34,969 bases of DNA. Origin: Beijerinckiaceae bacterium (GTDB lineage Bacteria > Pseudomonadota > Alphaproteobacteria > Rhizobiales > Beijerinckiaceae). The notes below the pieces were generated by a model. It had not been told where the DNA came from. It made no database searches and saw nothing but the letters and a program-made list of their open reading frames with translations. This document shows positions 7,277 through 15,865 of the stretch, one piece after another. The stretch spans positions 1 through 34,969 of the forward strand of contig CANJJI010000033.1 in NCBI GenBank assembly GCA_947474545.1, given 5' to 3'. The first letter of the stretch is position 1, and each line of letters opens with the position of its first letter. A program made the position numbers and the translations under genes.

Positions 7277-8767
7277 ATGGCCAAACCCCATTCCCTGTTC
7301 GTCTGCCAGAGCTGCGGCTCCACCGCACAACGCTGGCAGGGCCGTTGCGAGGATTGCAACGAATGGAATTCTTTTGTGGAAGAAGGCGCGCCAACAGGAA
7401 TCGGCGCGCGCGCGGCAGGTCTGGCGGGAAAAGGCCGGGTGTTTGCACTTGAGGGTCTGTCCGGCTCCTATGAAGAAGCGCCTCGTATTCTGTCTGGCAT
7501 TGCTGAACTGGACCGGGTGACCGGCGGCGGTTTCGTGCCAGGTTCTGTAATCCTGATCGGCGGCGAACCGGGCATCGGCAAATCGACCCTTCTGATCCAG
7601 GCCTGTGCGGCTCTGGCGAACAAGAAACATCGGGTCGTCTATATTTCCGGCGAAGAGGCGGTGGCGCAGGTGCGCTTGCGGGCAGAGCGGCTGGGGCTGG
7701 CCAAAGCGCCGGTGGAGCTGGCGGCGGAAACCAGCGTCGAAGATATTCTGGCGACCTTGCAACAGGGCAAACGCCCGTCCCTGCTGGTCATTGATTCCAT
7801 CCAGACCATGTGGACAGCGAAAGCGGAGGCCGCACCCGGCACCGTCACACAGGTGCGCGCTGCCGCTCAGGCCCTGATCCGCTATGCCAAGACGACCGGC
7901 GCCTGTGTGATCCTCGTAGGCCATGTGACCAAGGACGGGCAGATTGCCGGACCGCGTGTGGTCGAGCATATGGTGGACGCTGTAGCGTCCTTTGAAGGCG
8001 ATGGCGGGCACCAGTTCCGCATTTTGCGTGCAGTGAAAAACCGCTTCGGTCCGACCGACGAAATCGGCGTTTTCGAAATGACGGGCGCCGGTCTCAGCGA
8101 AGTGCTGAATCCCTCCGCCCTGTTTTTGTCGGGGCGCGATGCTTCGGCGACCGGCACAGCGGTTTTTGCGGGCATGGAGGGGACGCGTCCCCTGCTCGTC
8201 GAGATACAGGCGCTGGTGTCGCCCACCGCGCTGGGTACGCCGCGCCGCGCGGTTGTCGGCTGGGATCCTGCGCGCCTGGCCATGGTGCTGGCGGTGCTGG
8301 AAGCCCATGGCGGCCTGCGGCTTGGCCAATACGATGTTTATCTCAACGTGGCCGGTGGCTTACGTATTCAGGAGCCGGCCGCTGATCTGGCTGTGGCCGC
8401 AGCGCTCATATCGTCGCTCAGTGGAGCGTTACTACCGCCGGAGACCGTGTTTTTTGGGGAAATCGGTCTTTCGGGAGCCATAAGGCCGGTTTCCCATTCG
8501 GGCGCCCGGTTGAAGGAAGCGGCCAAGCTGGGTTTTGCGCGCGCCATTGCTCCGGCAGCGGCCGTTGAGCCTACCGAAAAATCCCGTGGAGCCGACAACG
8601 GCCTGATCATTGAGGGCTGCGCGCATATTTCCGGGCTCGTAGCGGATATCGCGCAACTGGCTCCCCGCAACGAGAACCGGAAGTCTGCGCGTCCGCCCAG
8701 TGTTGCTCAGGGCGCGCAGACCCAGGGCGGCTCATCTTCTGCCGTTATTGCGCTGGCGCGGGGGTGA
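7277..8767 (+). CDS. radA: DNA repair protein RadA (Sms)
   Basis: RecA-related ATPase that drives branch migration in recombinational repair. In order, it has a zinc finger with C10, C13, C24 and C27; a RecA-like ATPase domain with Walker A GGEPGIGKST (95-104) and VIDSIQTMW as Walker B; the RadA signature KNRFG (254-258); and a C-terminal Lon-protease-like domain (GLRLGQYDVYLNVAGG, GEIGLSGAIRPV). The length of 496 aa is slightly above the usual 450-460 because of an extended C-terminus after LAP. It is preceded by the 72-aa gene and may share its SOS-type promoter, which would be unusual for radA. Confidence 0.96.
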   Translation: MAKPHSLFVCQSCGSTAQRWQGRCEDCNEWNSFVEEGAPTGIGARAAGLAGKGRVFALEGLSGSYEEAPRILSGIAELDRVTGGGFVPGSVILIGGEPGIGKSTLLIQACAALANKKHRVVYISGEEAVAQVRLRAERLGLAKAPVELAAETSVEDILATLQQGKRPSLLVIDSIQTMWTAKAEAAPGTVTQVRAAAQALIRYAKTTGACVILVGHVTKDGQIAGPRVVEHMVDAVASFEGDGGHQFRILRAVKNRFGPTDEIGVFEMTGAGLSEVLNPSALFLSGRDASATGTAVFAGMEGTRPLLVEIQALVSPTALGTPRRAVVGWDPARLAMVLAVLEAHGGLRLGQYDVYLNVAGGLRIQEPAADLAVAAALISSLSGALLPPETVFFGEIGLSGAIRPVSHSGARLKEAAKLGFARAIAPAAAVEPTEKSRGADNGLIIEGCAHISGLVADIAQLAPRNENRKSARPPSVAQGAQTQGGSSSAVIALARG

Positions 8768-8792
8768 CGGGCGGGCGTGGCTTGTCTATAAG
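8764..8792 (+). promoter_or_regulatory. Candidate promoter for cvpA
   Basis: GTGACG (8764-8769), a 17-nt spacer and TATAAG (8787-8792) form a plausible sigma70-like pair that overlaps the radA stop codon. It would give a leader of about 70 nt before ATG 8868. Sequence inference only. Confidence 0.35.
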
Positions 8793-8867
8793 ACCCTCCG
8801 TCCGGTGGCGGCGCCGGGCGCAGGAGCGTTGAGGCGATCGCCGTTCGCCTTCAAATGAGCAGAGTTC

Positions 8868-9464
8868 ATGCCCTCTTATCTTGATCTGGCCCTTATTGTC
8901 GTTGTGCTTGTTTCTGCGCTTCTGTCGATGCTGCGCGGGTTCACCCGCGAAGTTCTCGCCATCATTTCATGGGCGGCGGCGGCGGCGGCGGCCTATTATT
9001 TCTACCCCATGGGGATGCCCTATGTTCAGCCCTATACTGGCGGCAAGGAGCAGATCGCCATGGGCGTTTCGGCGGCCGCCATATTTTTCGTGACACTCAT
9101 CGTTGTTTCGATCGTCACTGTGAAAATTTCCGACATGATTCTCGATTCAAAAATTGGCGCTCTCGACCGTTCACTTGGCTTTTTGTTCGGCGCGGCTCGC
9201 GGGCTGCTGCTGTGCGTTGTTGCCTTTCTATTCTTCGGCTGGCTGGTGCCTGAAAAGGGCCAGCCTGAATGGGTCAAAAACGCCAAGACGCGTCCGCTGC
9301 TGACCAGTTCCGGCGAACAATTGATGGCCATGATGCCGGACGATGTCGAAGCGTTTCTGCAAAGGCTGAAAAAGAATAAATCCGGCGAAGAAGCTCCCGC
9401 CGACGGCGAAAAAGAGGCAACCCCACCCGCCAAGGCCGCGCCTGCACCCGCCAAAAAGTCCTGA
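8868..9464 (+). CDS. cvpA: CvpA family inner membrane protein
   Basis: Homologue of the colicin V production protein CvpA, an inner membrane protein of unclear biochemical role that is often next to purF. Four hydrophobic segments are visible, beginning with YLDLALIVVVLVSALLS and the family-typical MLRGFTREVLAIISWAAA, then SAAAIFFVTLIVVSIV and GLLLCVVAFLFFGWL. The C-terminal 50 residues are rich in Lys, Ala, Pro and Glu and look disordered. The length of 198 aa fits alphaproteobacterial members. The radA-cvpA-purF order is well conserved in this group and supports the name. Confidence 0.9.
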   Translation: MPSYLDLALIVVVLVSALLSMLRGFTREVLAIISWAAAAAAAYYFYPMGMPYVQPYTGGKEQIAMGVSAAAIFFVTLIVVSIVTVKISDMILDSKIGALDRSLGFLFGAARGLLLCVVAFLFFGWLVPEKGQPEWVKNAKTRPLLTSSGEQLMAMMPDDVEAFLQRLKKNKSGEEAPADGEKEATPPAKAAPAPAKKS

Positions 9465-9624
9465 ACCTTGAAGTTACCTGTTGCTTTTGCCGCAATCATC
9501 CACAGATATCGGCAACACTAACATTCTAAAAGGTCTAAACTGGCTCGCAATGGCGAGTCGCGGACGCCGTACCGGCGGCGGCATCGTTGCTGCCCTAAGT
9601 GACAGGCTACAAAAGGCAAATTCG

Positions 9625-11196
9625 ATGACACAACATCGTGACGGCGGCCCTGCCCATTGTGAAGCCAACAAGCCCGGTGCGGGCGATGCCCCGCCCGCTT
9701 TTCTTGCCCCGGGCCAAGACCGTTCGCCTTCGCTATCCGCTGAACACGAATTCGATCCCGAGGCCGATCGCCTGCATGAAGAATGCGGCGTCTTCGGCGT
9801 CTATGGCCATGGCGATGCGGCGGCGATAACCGCGCTTGGTCTGCATGCGCTGCAGCACCGCGGTCAGGAAGCCGCTGGTATTGTGAGCTTTGATGGCCGC
9901 CGGTTTTCATCGGAACGGCGGATGGGCCTGGTCAGCGAAAATTTTTCATCCGCCGATACGATCAAGCGCCTGCCCGGCAATTCGGCCATCGGCCATGTGC
10001 GTTATTCGACCCAGGGCGAGACCATTCTGCGCAATGTGCAACCCCTGTTTGCCGAGCTGGATTCAGGCGGTTTCGCTGTCGCCCATAACGGCAATCTGAC
10101 CAATGCCGTCACCTTGCGCCGGGAACTCATACGCGAAGGCACCATCTATCAATCGACCTCCGATACCGAAGTGATCCTCCATCTGGTCGCGCGCAGCCGC
10201 AAACCCCGGATACTCGATCGTTTCATCGAAGCCTTGCGCCAGATCGAAGGCGCCTATTCGCTGGTCGCGCTCACCAACAAAAAGCTGATCGGCGCGCGTG
10301 ATCCCCTGGGCATCCGTCCGCTCGTGCTGGGCGAACTTGCCGGCCATTATATTCTAGCGTCTGAAACCTGCGCCCTTGATATCATCGGCGCGCGCTTCGT
10401 GCGCGATATCGAAAACGGCGAAATCGTTGTCATTTCCGAAGACGGCATTGAAAGCCACAAGCCATTTCCGCCTCAGCAGATGCGTCCCTGTATCTTTGAA
10501 TATATCTACTTTTCGCGGCCTGATTCCATTGTGCACGGACGCCCCGTGTATGATGTGCGCAAGCAGATGGGCGCGCAGCTGGCTCGCGAATCCGGCGTCG
10601 ACGCCGACGTTGTCATCCCCGTTCCCGATTCCGGCGTTCCAGCGGCCATTGGATATGCACAGGAGTCCGGCGTTCCCTTTGAACTGGGCATCATCCGCAA
10701 CCATTATGTCGGGCGGACATTCATCCAGCCGACGCAATCGGTACGCGAACTCGGTGTCCGCCTCAAACACAGCGCCAATCGCAGCGTGGTGAAGGGCAAA
10801 CGCATCATCCTCATCGACGATTCCATCGTGCGTGGCACAACATCAGTCAAGATTGTGCAGATGATGCGCGATGCCGGGGCGCGAGAAGTTCATTTCCGGA
10901 TCTCCTCACCACCGATCACCCATCCCGATTATTACGGCATCGATACGCCGGTGAAAGACAACCTTCTGGCCGCGACACATTCGCTGGAAGATATGCGAAA
11001 ATTCATTGGCTGCGATTCCCTCGCCTTTCTCTCTGTCGAGGGCATCTACAAGGCTATGGGCTATGAGAAGCGTGATCCGTTGCGCCCGCAATTCACCGAT
11101 CATTGCTTTACTGGCGATTATCCGACGTCGCTGACAGACCTTGGCGATGAATCGCCCGCGCGCCAGCAATTGTCGTTGCTGGCTGAAGCCGGCTAG
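9625..11196 (+). CDS. purF: Amidophosphoribosyltransferase
   Basis: First enzyme of purine synthesis: PRPP plus glutamine gives phosphoribosylamine. The N-terminal Ntn glutaminase domain starts at the catalytic Cys in LHEE-C54-GVFGVYG, with GLHALQHRGQEAAG and IGHVRYSTQG following. The C-terminal phosphoribosyltransferase domain has the PRPP loop IILIDDSIVRGTTS. ATG 9625 is the most sensible start, giving 523 aa; AAGG lies 8-11 nt upstream. The frame is open back to 9481, but that part looks non-coding. No start codon lies between residue 1 and Cys54, so an unusually long propeptide of about 53 residues must be removed to expose the Cys. Confidence 0.95.
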   Translation: MTQHRDGGPAHCEANKPGAGDAPPAFLAPGQDRSPSLSAEHEFDPEADRLHEECGVFGVYGHGDAAAITALGLHALQHRGQEAAGIVSFDGRRFSSERRMGLVSENFSSADTIKRLPGNSAIGHVRYSTQGETILRNVQPLFAELDSGGFAVAHNGNLTNAVTLRRELIREGTIYQSTSDTEVILHLVARSRKPRILDRFIEALRQIEGAYSLVALTNKKLIGARDPLGIRPLVLGELAGHYILASETCALDIIGARFVRDIENGEIVVISEDGIESHKPFPPQQMRPCIFEYIYFSRPDSIVHGRPVYDVRKQMGAQLARESGVDADVVIPVPDSGVPAAIGYAQESGVPFELGIIRNHYVGRTFIQPTQSVRELGVRLKHSANRSVVKGKRIILIDDSIVRGTTSVKIVQMMRDAGAREVHFRISSPPITHPDYYGIDTPVKDNLLAATHSLEDMRKFIGCDSLAFLSVEGIYKAMGYEKRDPLRPQFTDHCFTGDYPTSLTDLGDESPARQQLSLLAEAG

Positions 11197-11231
11197 GGCT
11201 GCTACGCGCGCTGAAGCCTCACAAAACAGAG

Positions 11232-11999
11232 ATGGATCAAACCATGACCCTGCCGCTTGCCCAACGCATTGCCCTTGTGACGGGCGCTTCGCGCGGCATC
11301 GGGCGCGGTTTGGCGAAGGAGCTGGCGCGTCAAGGCGCCCATGTCATAGCTGTGGCCCGCACGCAAGGCGGTCTGGAAGAACTGGATGACGAAATTCGTA
11401 CAGGCGGCGGTGAGGCAACGCTTGTTCCCTGCGATCTCAAGGATTTCGATGCGCTGGACAGGCTGGGCCTCGCCATCCACCAACGTTGGGGCAAGTTGGA
11501 TATTCTCGTCGCCAATGCCGGGCTGCTGGGGCCTGTGACGCCACTGCCGCATATCGACCAGAAACAATGGGATGATTCCATCGCGGTCAATGTCACGGCC
11601 AATTACCGTTTGCTGCGCTCGATGGACCCGCTGCTCCGCAGCTCGGATGCCGGACGCGTTGTGTCGATCTCCTCTGGCGCTGGCAACAAGGCCGATCTGT
11701 CGCCCTACAAGGGCATGTATGCGGTTTCAAAAGCAGCGCTGGACGCGATCATGCGGACCTACGCCGCTGAATGCGCTGCGACGTCAAACATCAAGGTCAC
11801 GATTGTGAACCCTGGCATCGTGCGCACAAAGATGCGAGCGCAATTGATGCCAGGCGAAGATCCCCTGACGCTGCCAACGCCTGACGAGGTCGCGCCGCAG
11901 ATTGCGGCGCTTTGCGCGCCGTCATGGATGCATAACGGCTGTCTGTTCCAATTGCCGGAAGGCGTTTTAAAGAAATTCCAGGGCCCTGCGAACTGCTAA
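11232..11999 (+). CDS. Short-chain dehydrogenase/reductase
   Basis: NAD(P)-dependent oxidoreductase of the classical SDR family, 255 aa. The cofactor motif TGASRGIG is at about residues 18-25, NAG is in LVANAGLLGP, the catalytic Ser is in VSISSGAG and the Tyr-x3-Lys pair is in YAVSKAALD. NPGIVRT follows, as usual. ATG 11232 and ATG 11244 are both possible starts; the second has GGAT at better spacing. The gene follows purF by 35 nt and this linkage is common in Rhizobiales, though the substrate is not established. The Arg within the glycine motif suggests NADP preference, but this is not certain. Confidence 0.88.
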   Translation: MDQTMTLPLAQRIALVTGASRGIGRGLAKELARQGAHVIAVARTQGGLEELDDEIRTGGGEATLVPCDLKDFDALDRLGLAIHQRWGKLDILVANAGLLGPVTPLPHIDQKQWDDSIAVNVTANYRLLRSMDPLLRSSDAGRVVSISSGAGNKADLSPYKGMYAVSKAALDAIMRTYAAECAATSNIKVTIVNPGIVRTKMRAQLMPGEDPLTLPTPDEVAPQIAALCAPSWMHNGCLFQLPEGVLKKFQGPANC

Positions 12000-12068
12000 G
12001 CAGGTTGTCGCGAAACTGCTATCTTTCTGCGCGAATCATTCCCGCTTGATAGTCCCGGGAGAACTATT

Positions 12069-13184
12069 ATGCCCAATCGTGAACGTCGGCCTGTCATGGG
12101 CTGGATTTTCTTCTTGATGCTGGCAATTGCGCCGCTGCTGGGAGCGTCGCAGCCTGCGTTCGCGCAATCAGCGCAAGCTGAATTGAAAATCGGCACGCGC
12201 GTGCTACCGCCAATGGTGGTGCAAAATGGCAATGAAATCAACGGTTTCAGCATAGACCTATGGAACGCCATCGCCGGAAAGTTGAACGTCAAGACAACTT
12301 ATCAAACGGCTCCCGATGTGCGCTCATTGCTGGATCTGGTTCGCAGCGGCGCAGTCGATGCTGGCATCGCCGCTATTTCGATTACCGCCGCACGCGAAGC
12401 CGAATTTGACTTTTCTCAGCCTATGATGAGCGCCGGTTTGCAGATCATGGTCCGTGGCAAAGGCAAAGACGCTGGCGATTCCAACCCGCTTGCTGACCTG
12501 ACCGTGCATATCTTTTCCAAAGCTTTCATGGTCTGGATCGGGATCGCGCTTATGATGGTTATCATTCCCGCGCATGTCGTTTGGCTGCTCGAACGCAATC
12601 ATCCTTCCGGGCTGCTTAAACATCCCGCTTACTTCCCCGGGATTTTCGATGCGCTCTACTGGGCCTCCACGACGCTGGCGACCCAGGGTGGAGACATGCC
12701 ACGCCATTGGCTCTCGCGCCTTATTACGGTGCTGTGGATGTTCATCGCAATTGTTTTCGTGGCATTCTACACGGCACAACTCACAGCCAATCTGACCGTG
12801 CAACAAATCCAGGGCACGATCAACGGACCTGACGATTTGCATGGCAAGAAGGTAGCAGCCACACGCGGCAGCACAGCGGTCAGCATTCTGGGCGAGTTGC
12901 GCGCCAACGTACAGGAAGTGGCCAGCATCGACGATGCCTACAAGGCGCTCGACGAAAAGGAAGTCGATGCCATCGTTTTCGACGCGCCGGTTTTGCTTTA
13001 TTACGCGGCGAATGACGGCAAGGGCAAAGTTCAATTGATCGGGCAACCCTTCCGCAAGGAAGATTATGGGATCGCTTTTCGAAACGGCAGTGAATTGCGT
13101 AAACGCGTGAACAATGTCCTGCTCGTGCTGCGCGAAGACGGGACCTATCAGAAGCTTTACGACAAGTGGTTCAGCTCGAAATAA
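12069..13184 (+). CDS. Prokaryotic ionotropic glutamate receptor-like channel
   Basis: Binding-protein domain split by an ion channel, the architecture of GluR0-type receptors. Signal peptide is 1-32. Ligand-binding lobe S1 (about 37-148) has ISITAAREAEFDFSQP, where R109 matches the carboxylate-binding Arg of iGluRs. Membrane helix M1 spans about 149-174 and the pore loop is 190-212. The third helix (about 217-235) leads into FYTAQLTANLT, like the SYTANLAAF gating signature. S2 (about 250-371) has GST (267-269) and D305 in the amine-binding position. The filter reads TTLATQGGD rather than TVGYGD, so K+ selectivity is doubtful. ATG 12069 has GGGAG at 7 nt. It might be annotated merely as a transporter substrate-binding protein. 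Ligand and ion are unknown. Confidence 0.8.
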   Translation: MPNRERRPVMGWIFFLMLAIAPLLGASQPAFAQSAQAELKIGTRVLPPMVVQNGNEINGFSIDLWNAIAGKLNVKTTYQTAPDVRSLLDLVRSGAVDAGIAAISITAAREAEFDFSQPMMSAGLQIMVRGKGKDAGDSNPLADLTVHIFSKAFMVWIGIALMMVIIPAHVVWLLERNHPSGLLKHPAYFPGIFDALYWASTTLATQGGDMPRHWLSRLITVLWMFIAIVFVAFYTAQLTANLTVQQIQGTINGPDDLHGKKVAATRGSTAVSILGELRANVQEVASIDDAYKALDEKEVDAIVFDAPVLLYYAANDGKGKVQLIGQPFRKEDYGIAFRNGSELRKRVNNVLLVLREDGTYQKLYDKWFSSK

Positions 13185-13208
13185 GGACAGATGTAGCGCG
13201 ACAGCCAA

Positions 13209-14636
13209 TCACCAGATCTTGCGTTTGCCTTTGGTGCTGTAGGGATTGTCACCGGCCCGGCGGGAGATTCGCAAGGGCACGCCGGGCAGATCGAAGGTTT
13301 CGCGCAGGCTGTTGATCAGGAAGCGTTCGTAGCTGCGGGGCAGTTCGTCGAGCTGGTTGCCGAAGATGATGAAATGGGGTGGCCGGGCCTTGGGCTGGGT
13401 CATGTAGCGCAGACGGATTCGGCGGCCTGAAACGGCGGGCGGTGGTGTGCGCTGGGTGGCGTCGGCCAGCCAGCGGTTGAGTTTGGATGTGGAAATCCGG
13501 CGGTTCCAGGTGGCGTGGACAGCCATAACGGCGCGCATCAGGCCTTCAAATCCGTCGCCTGTGCGGCCTGACACGGGGACAACCGGGGTTCCCCGCAATT
13601 GCGGCAACAGGCGGGTGGCCTCTTCACGTAAGGTGGTCAGCACGTTGTTGCGATCGTCGATCAGATCCCATTTGTTGACCGCAATCACAAGTGCCCTGCC
13701 CTCGCTCTCCACAAGGCTGGCGATCGTTAGATCCTGCTTCTCGAATGGGATGGTGGCATCGAGCAGCAGCACTACGACTTCCGCGAACTTCACCGCGCGA
13801 ATGGCGTCGGCGACGGCCAGCTTTTCCAGCTTTTCCTGAATGTTCGCGCGCTTACGCAGCCCCGCAGTGTCGAAAATCTTCATCTGGCGGTCCGAGCCAT
13901 CCGGCTGTTTCCAGGTAAAATCAACGCTGATGGAATCGCGTGTGATGCCGGCCTCTGGCCCGGTTAACAGCCGGTCCTCTCCCAGCAGGCGATTGATCAG
14001 CGTGGATTTTCCAGCGTTAGGCCTGCCGACTACAGCGATGCGCAGGGGCTTTGTAACGTCAAGCTCTGTCCCATCCTCGTCGTCGCCGAAAACGGGGCGT
14101 TCCTCGTTTTCCTCTTCGGCGATTTCTGCCAAAGCAGTTTCGGCTGGCAGGGCTTCGCGAATGGCCTCATAGAGATTGGCGAAACCATCGCCGTGTTCGG
14201 CGGACAAGGCCACGGGTTCCCCAAGTCCGAGATCAAAGGCCTCGAAAGCTCCTGATTCGCCCTGCTTTCCTTCTGCCTTGTTCGCGATGAGGATGATTGG
14301 CTTGCCAGCGCGGCGGACCAGCGATGCAAAATGGCGGTCCACTGGCGTAATTCCGGTCCGGGCATCGATCATGAAGAAAATCGCGTCGGCAAGGCCAATA
14401 GCTGCCTCAGTCTGGGCACGCATACGACCCGTCAGGGATTCTGCGTCCCCTGTTTCAAGGCCCGCTGTGTCAACAATGGTGAAGGTGAGATCGCCGAGGT
14501 GCGCTTCGCCCTCGCGGCGATCGCGGGTCACACCGGGCTGGTCGTCGACAAGCGCGAGCTTCTTGCCGACGAGGCGATTGAACAGTGTCGACTTGCCCAC
14601 ATTCGGGCGGCCTATGATGGCGATGGAAAAATGCAT
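13209..14636 (-). CDS. der: Ribosome biogenesis GTPase Der (EngA)
   Basis: Tandem GTPase required for maturation of the 50S subunit. Two G domains are visible: [14 protein letters not shown] near residue 9, with DTAGLE and NKAEG, and [14 protein letters not shown] near 210, with DTAGLRKRA and NKWDL. An acidic linker ([16 protein letters not shown]) separates them. The C-terminal KH-like domain starts at about 395 and contains the usual [15 protein letters not shown] and FINSLRETF-type segment (here LINSLRETF). The 475-aa length fits. It lies 53 nt downstream of the TPR gene on the same strand and is convergent with the channel gene. Confidence 0.96.
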   Translation of the reverse strand: MHFSIAIIGRPNVGKSTLFNRLVGKKLALVDDQPGVTRDRREGEAHLGDLTFTIVDTAGLETGDAESLTGRMRAQTEAAIGLADAIFFMIDARTGITPVDRHFASLVRRAGKPIILIANKAEGKQGESGAFEAFDLGLGEPVALSAEHGDGFANLYEAIREALPAETALAEIAEEENEERPVFGDDEDGTELDVTKPLRIAVVGRPNAGKSTLINRLLGEDRLLTGPEAGITRDSISVDFTWKQPDGSDRQMKIFDTAGLRKRANIQEKLEKLAVADAIRAVKFAEVVVLLLDATIPFEKQDLTIASLVESEGRALVIAVNKWDLIDDRNNVLTTLREEATRLLPQLRGTPVVPVSGRTGDGFEGLMRAVMAVHATWNRRISTSKLNRWLADATQRTPPPAVSGRRIRLRYMTQPKARPPHFIIFGNQLDELPRSYERFLINSLRETFDLPGVPLRISRRAGDNPYSTKGKRKIW

Positions 14637-14689
14637 CCCTTCCCATATCGCGGGAAAGGGCCGGAACGAAGACTTATTTCGGTAAATGC

Positions 14690-15346
14690 TTATTTTGCCG
14701 GTTTGCCCGCCGCAACCAGCGCTTGCAAAGTGGTCGCGCGTTGCCTCACAGAACCGGGGGTCTGGGCATCAATGATAATGTTATCGAGCCATTTTGAGGC
14801 CATATCGTAGTCTTCGGCCCTGAAAGCTGCGAGCGCCATAAGCTCCCGCGCCGTGTGGCGATATACGCCATCAGCGCCCGCCAGAGGTTCCAGCCGTTTG
14901 CGAGCATCCTCAAGACTTGCCGTATCAATCGCAAGAATAGCGGCGCGAAGCCGCGCGAGATCGCGGAAATTCTTGTCGATTGACGTGTCAGCGCCGATGG
15001 CGTCGAACAGTTTCACGCCCTCTTCGCTTTTTTGGCTACCAGCTTCGGCAGCCGCCCGGAGGCGCGCCAGAACTGCATATCCACTGGCATTGCCCCGCGC
15101 CAGAGCGCCGAATGCCGCCTCGGCCTCGTCCTTCTTACCCTGCTGGCTCAGCTGGAGCGCGGCCTCAAATTTCGCTCCGGCCTCCTCGGCGGCAATCCTG
15201 CGCTGATAATCCCAGTAACGATAGCCGCCAGTGGCCAATACGATGGCCAAGGCCAGCGCAATGATCCAGTTCTGATATTTGTTCCAGAATTCCGCTGCCT
15301 TGTCGCGGCGAACGTCTTCATCGACTTCACGAAAGATATCGGCCAT
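14690..15346 (-). CDS. YfgM-like TPR membrane protein
   Basis: Single-pass inner membrane protein with a periplasmic tetratricopeptide-like domain, related to YfgM (Tetratricopeptide_2/DUF2133 type), which works with periplasmic chaperones and the SecYEG translocon in E. coli. A short cytoplasmic segment [21 protein letters not shown] is followed by a membrane span at about 27-44 ([19 protein letters not shown]) and then Ala-rich helical repeats. ATG 15346 gives 218 aa and has GGA upstream; the frame runs further upstream, but the MADIF start is typical of the family. It precedes der directly, whereas bamB often lies between them in other proteobacteria. Confidence 0.82.
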   Translation of the reverse strand: MADIFREVDEDVRRDKAAEFWNKYQNWIIALALAIVLATGGYRYWDYQRRIAAEEAGAKFEAALQLSQQGKKDEAEAAFGALARGNASGYAVLARLRAAAEAGSQKSEEGVKLFDAIGADTSIDKNFRDLARLRAAILAIDTASLEDARKRLEPLAGADGVYRHTARELMALAAFRAEDYDMASKWLDNIIIDAQTPGSVRQRATTLQALVAAGKPAK

Positions 15347-15525
15347 GTCCGTTCCGGATCGGTTCCGGCGCGTTGCCGGTCTTATTTGCCCCGTGGGGAT
15401 TGAAGAGCAGCGGTTAGCACGGCGCGAACGGAAACGCGAGAGGGCGAGAGCCGGAAGACCGCAGCTCACGCCAATTGAAGATTATCGCGGGGTCCGGTGA
15501 ATTCCAGCTTCCAGGCAATGGCAGG

Positions 15526-15780
15526 TTATGCCGACTTTTGATCCTGTATCATTTTGGCGATCTGATCGAGCAAGTGCAGGCGCTTCTTCCGCTCGGCCTC
15601 TACAATTTCATCCGCTGCCGGCTCAATATTCGTTTCCATGCGATGGACCAGCCGGTTAACCTGGTGATAGTCCTCGGCAAGCCGGGCAAAATGGCCATTG
15701 CGTAATTTCAGCTCGTGCAGAACTGCCTTGGCATTTGGAAACATTTCGTCGAGTTCGTTGGGTGTATTGCGATTGTCCAT
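15526..15780 (-). CDS. YdcH family protein (DUF465)
   Basis: Small helical protein of 84 aa. The body matches the DUF465/YdcH pattern: HFARLAEDYHQVNRLVHRME followed by a helix with AERKKRLHLLDQIAKMI, a likely helical hairpin or coiled coil. No signal peptide or membrane segment is present. The biochemical role of this widespread family is not established. It lies between the binding-protein gene at 15866 and the TPR gene, separated from the former by a terminator-like hairpin. The 179 nt between it and the TPR gene hold nothing I can identify. Confidence 0.82.
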   Translation of the reverse strand: MDNRNTPNELDEMFPNAKAVLHELKLRNGHFARLAEDYHQVNRLVHRMETNIEPAADEIVEAERKKRLHLLDQIAKMIQDQKSA

Positions 15781-15814
15781 CAGGCTGTTGCTCCCAGTTT
15801 AACAATCAAAGAAT

Positions 15815-15839
15815 AAGGGCGGCCTTGCGAGCCGCCCTT
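15815..15839 (-). terminator. Rho-independent terminator-like hairpin
   Basis: AAGGGCGGC and GCCGCCCTT form a perfect 9-bp stem with a 7-nt loop. Read on the minus strand, it lies 27 nt after the stop of the binding-protein gene and is followed by a T-rich TTATTCTTTG tract. It should end that transcript before the ydcH-like gene. Confidence 0.7.
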
Positions 15840-15865
15840 GATCCCTATCAATCGATTGATGCCTA

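Noticed and set aside
6893-8329. Long open frame of 478 codons on the minus strand
   Set aside because: It is antisense to radA and the 72-aa gene; the translation is rich in Arg, His and Gln without any domain, as expected for a shadow of a GC-rich gene.
12324-13208. Open frame of 294 codons on the minus strand
   Set aside because: It lies antisense to the glutamate-receptor-like gene, whose motifs fit a real protein; the antisense product has no recognisable feature.
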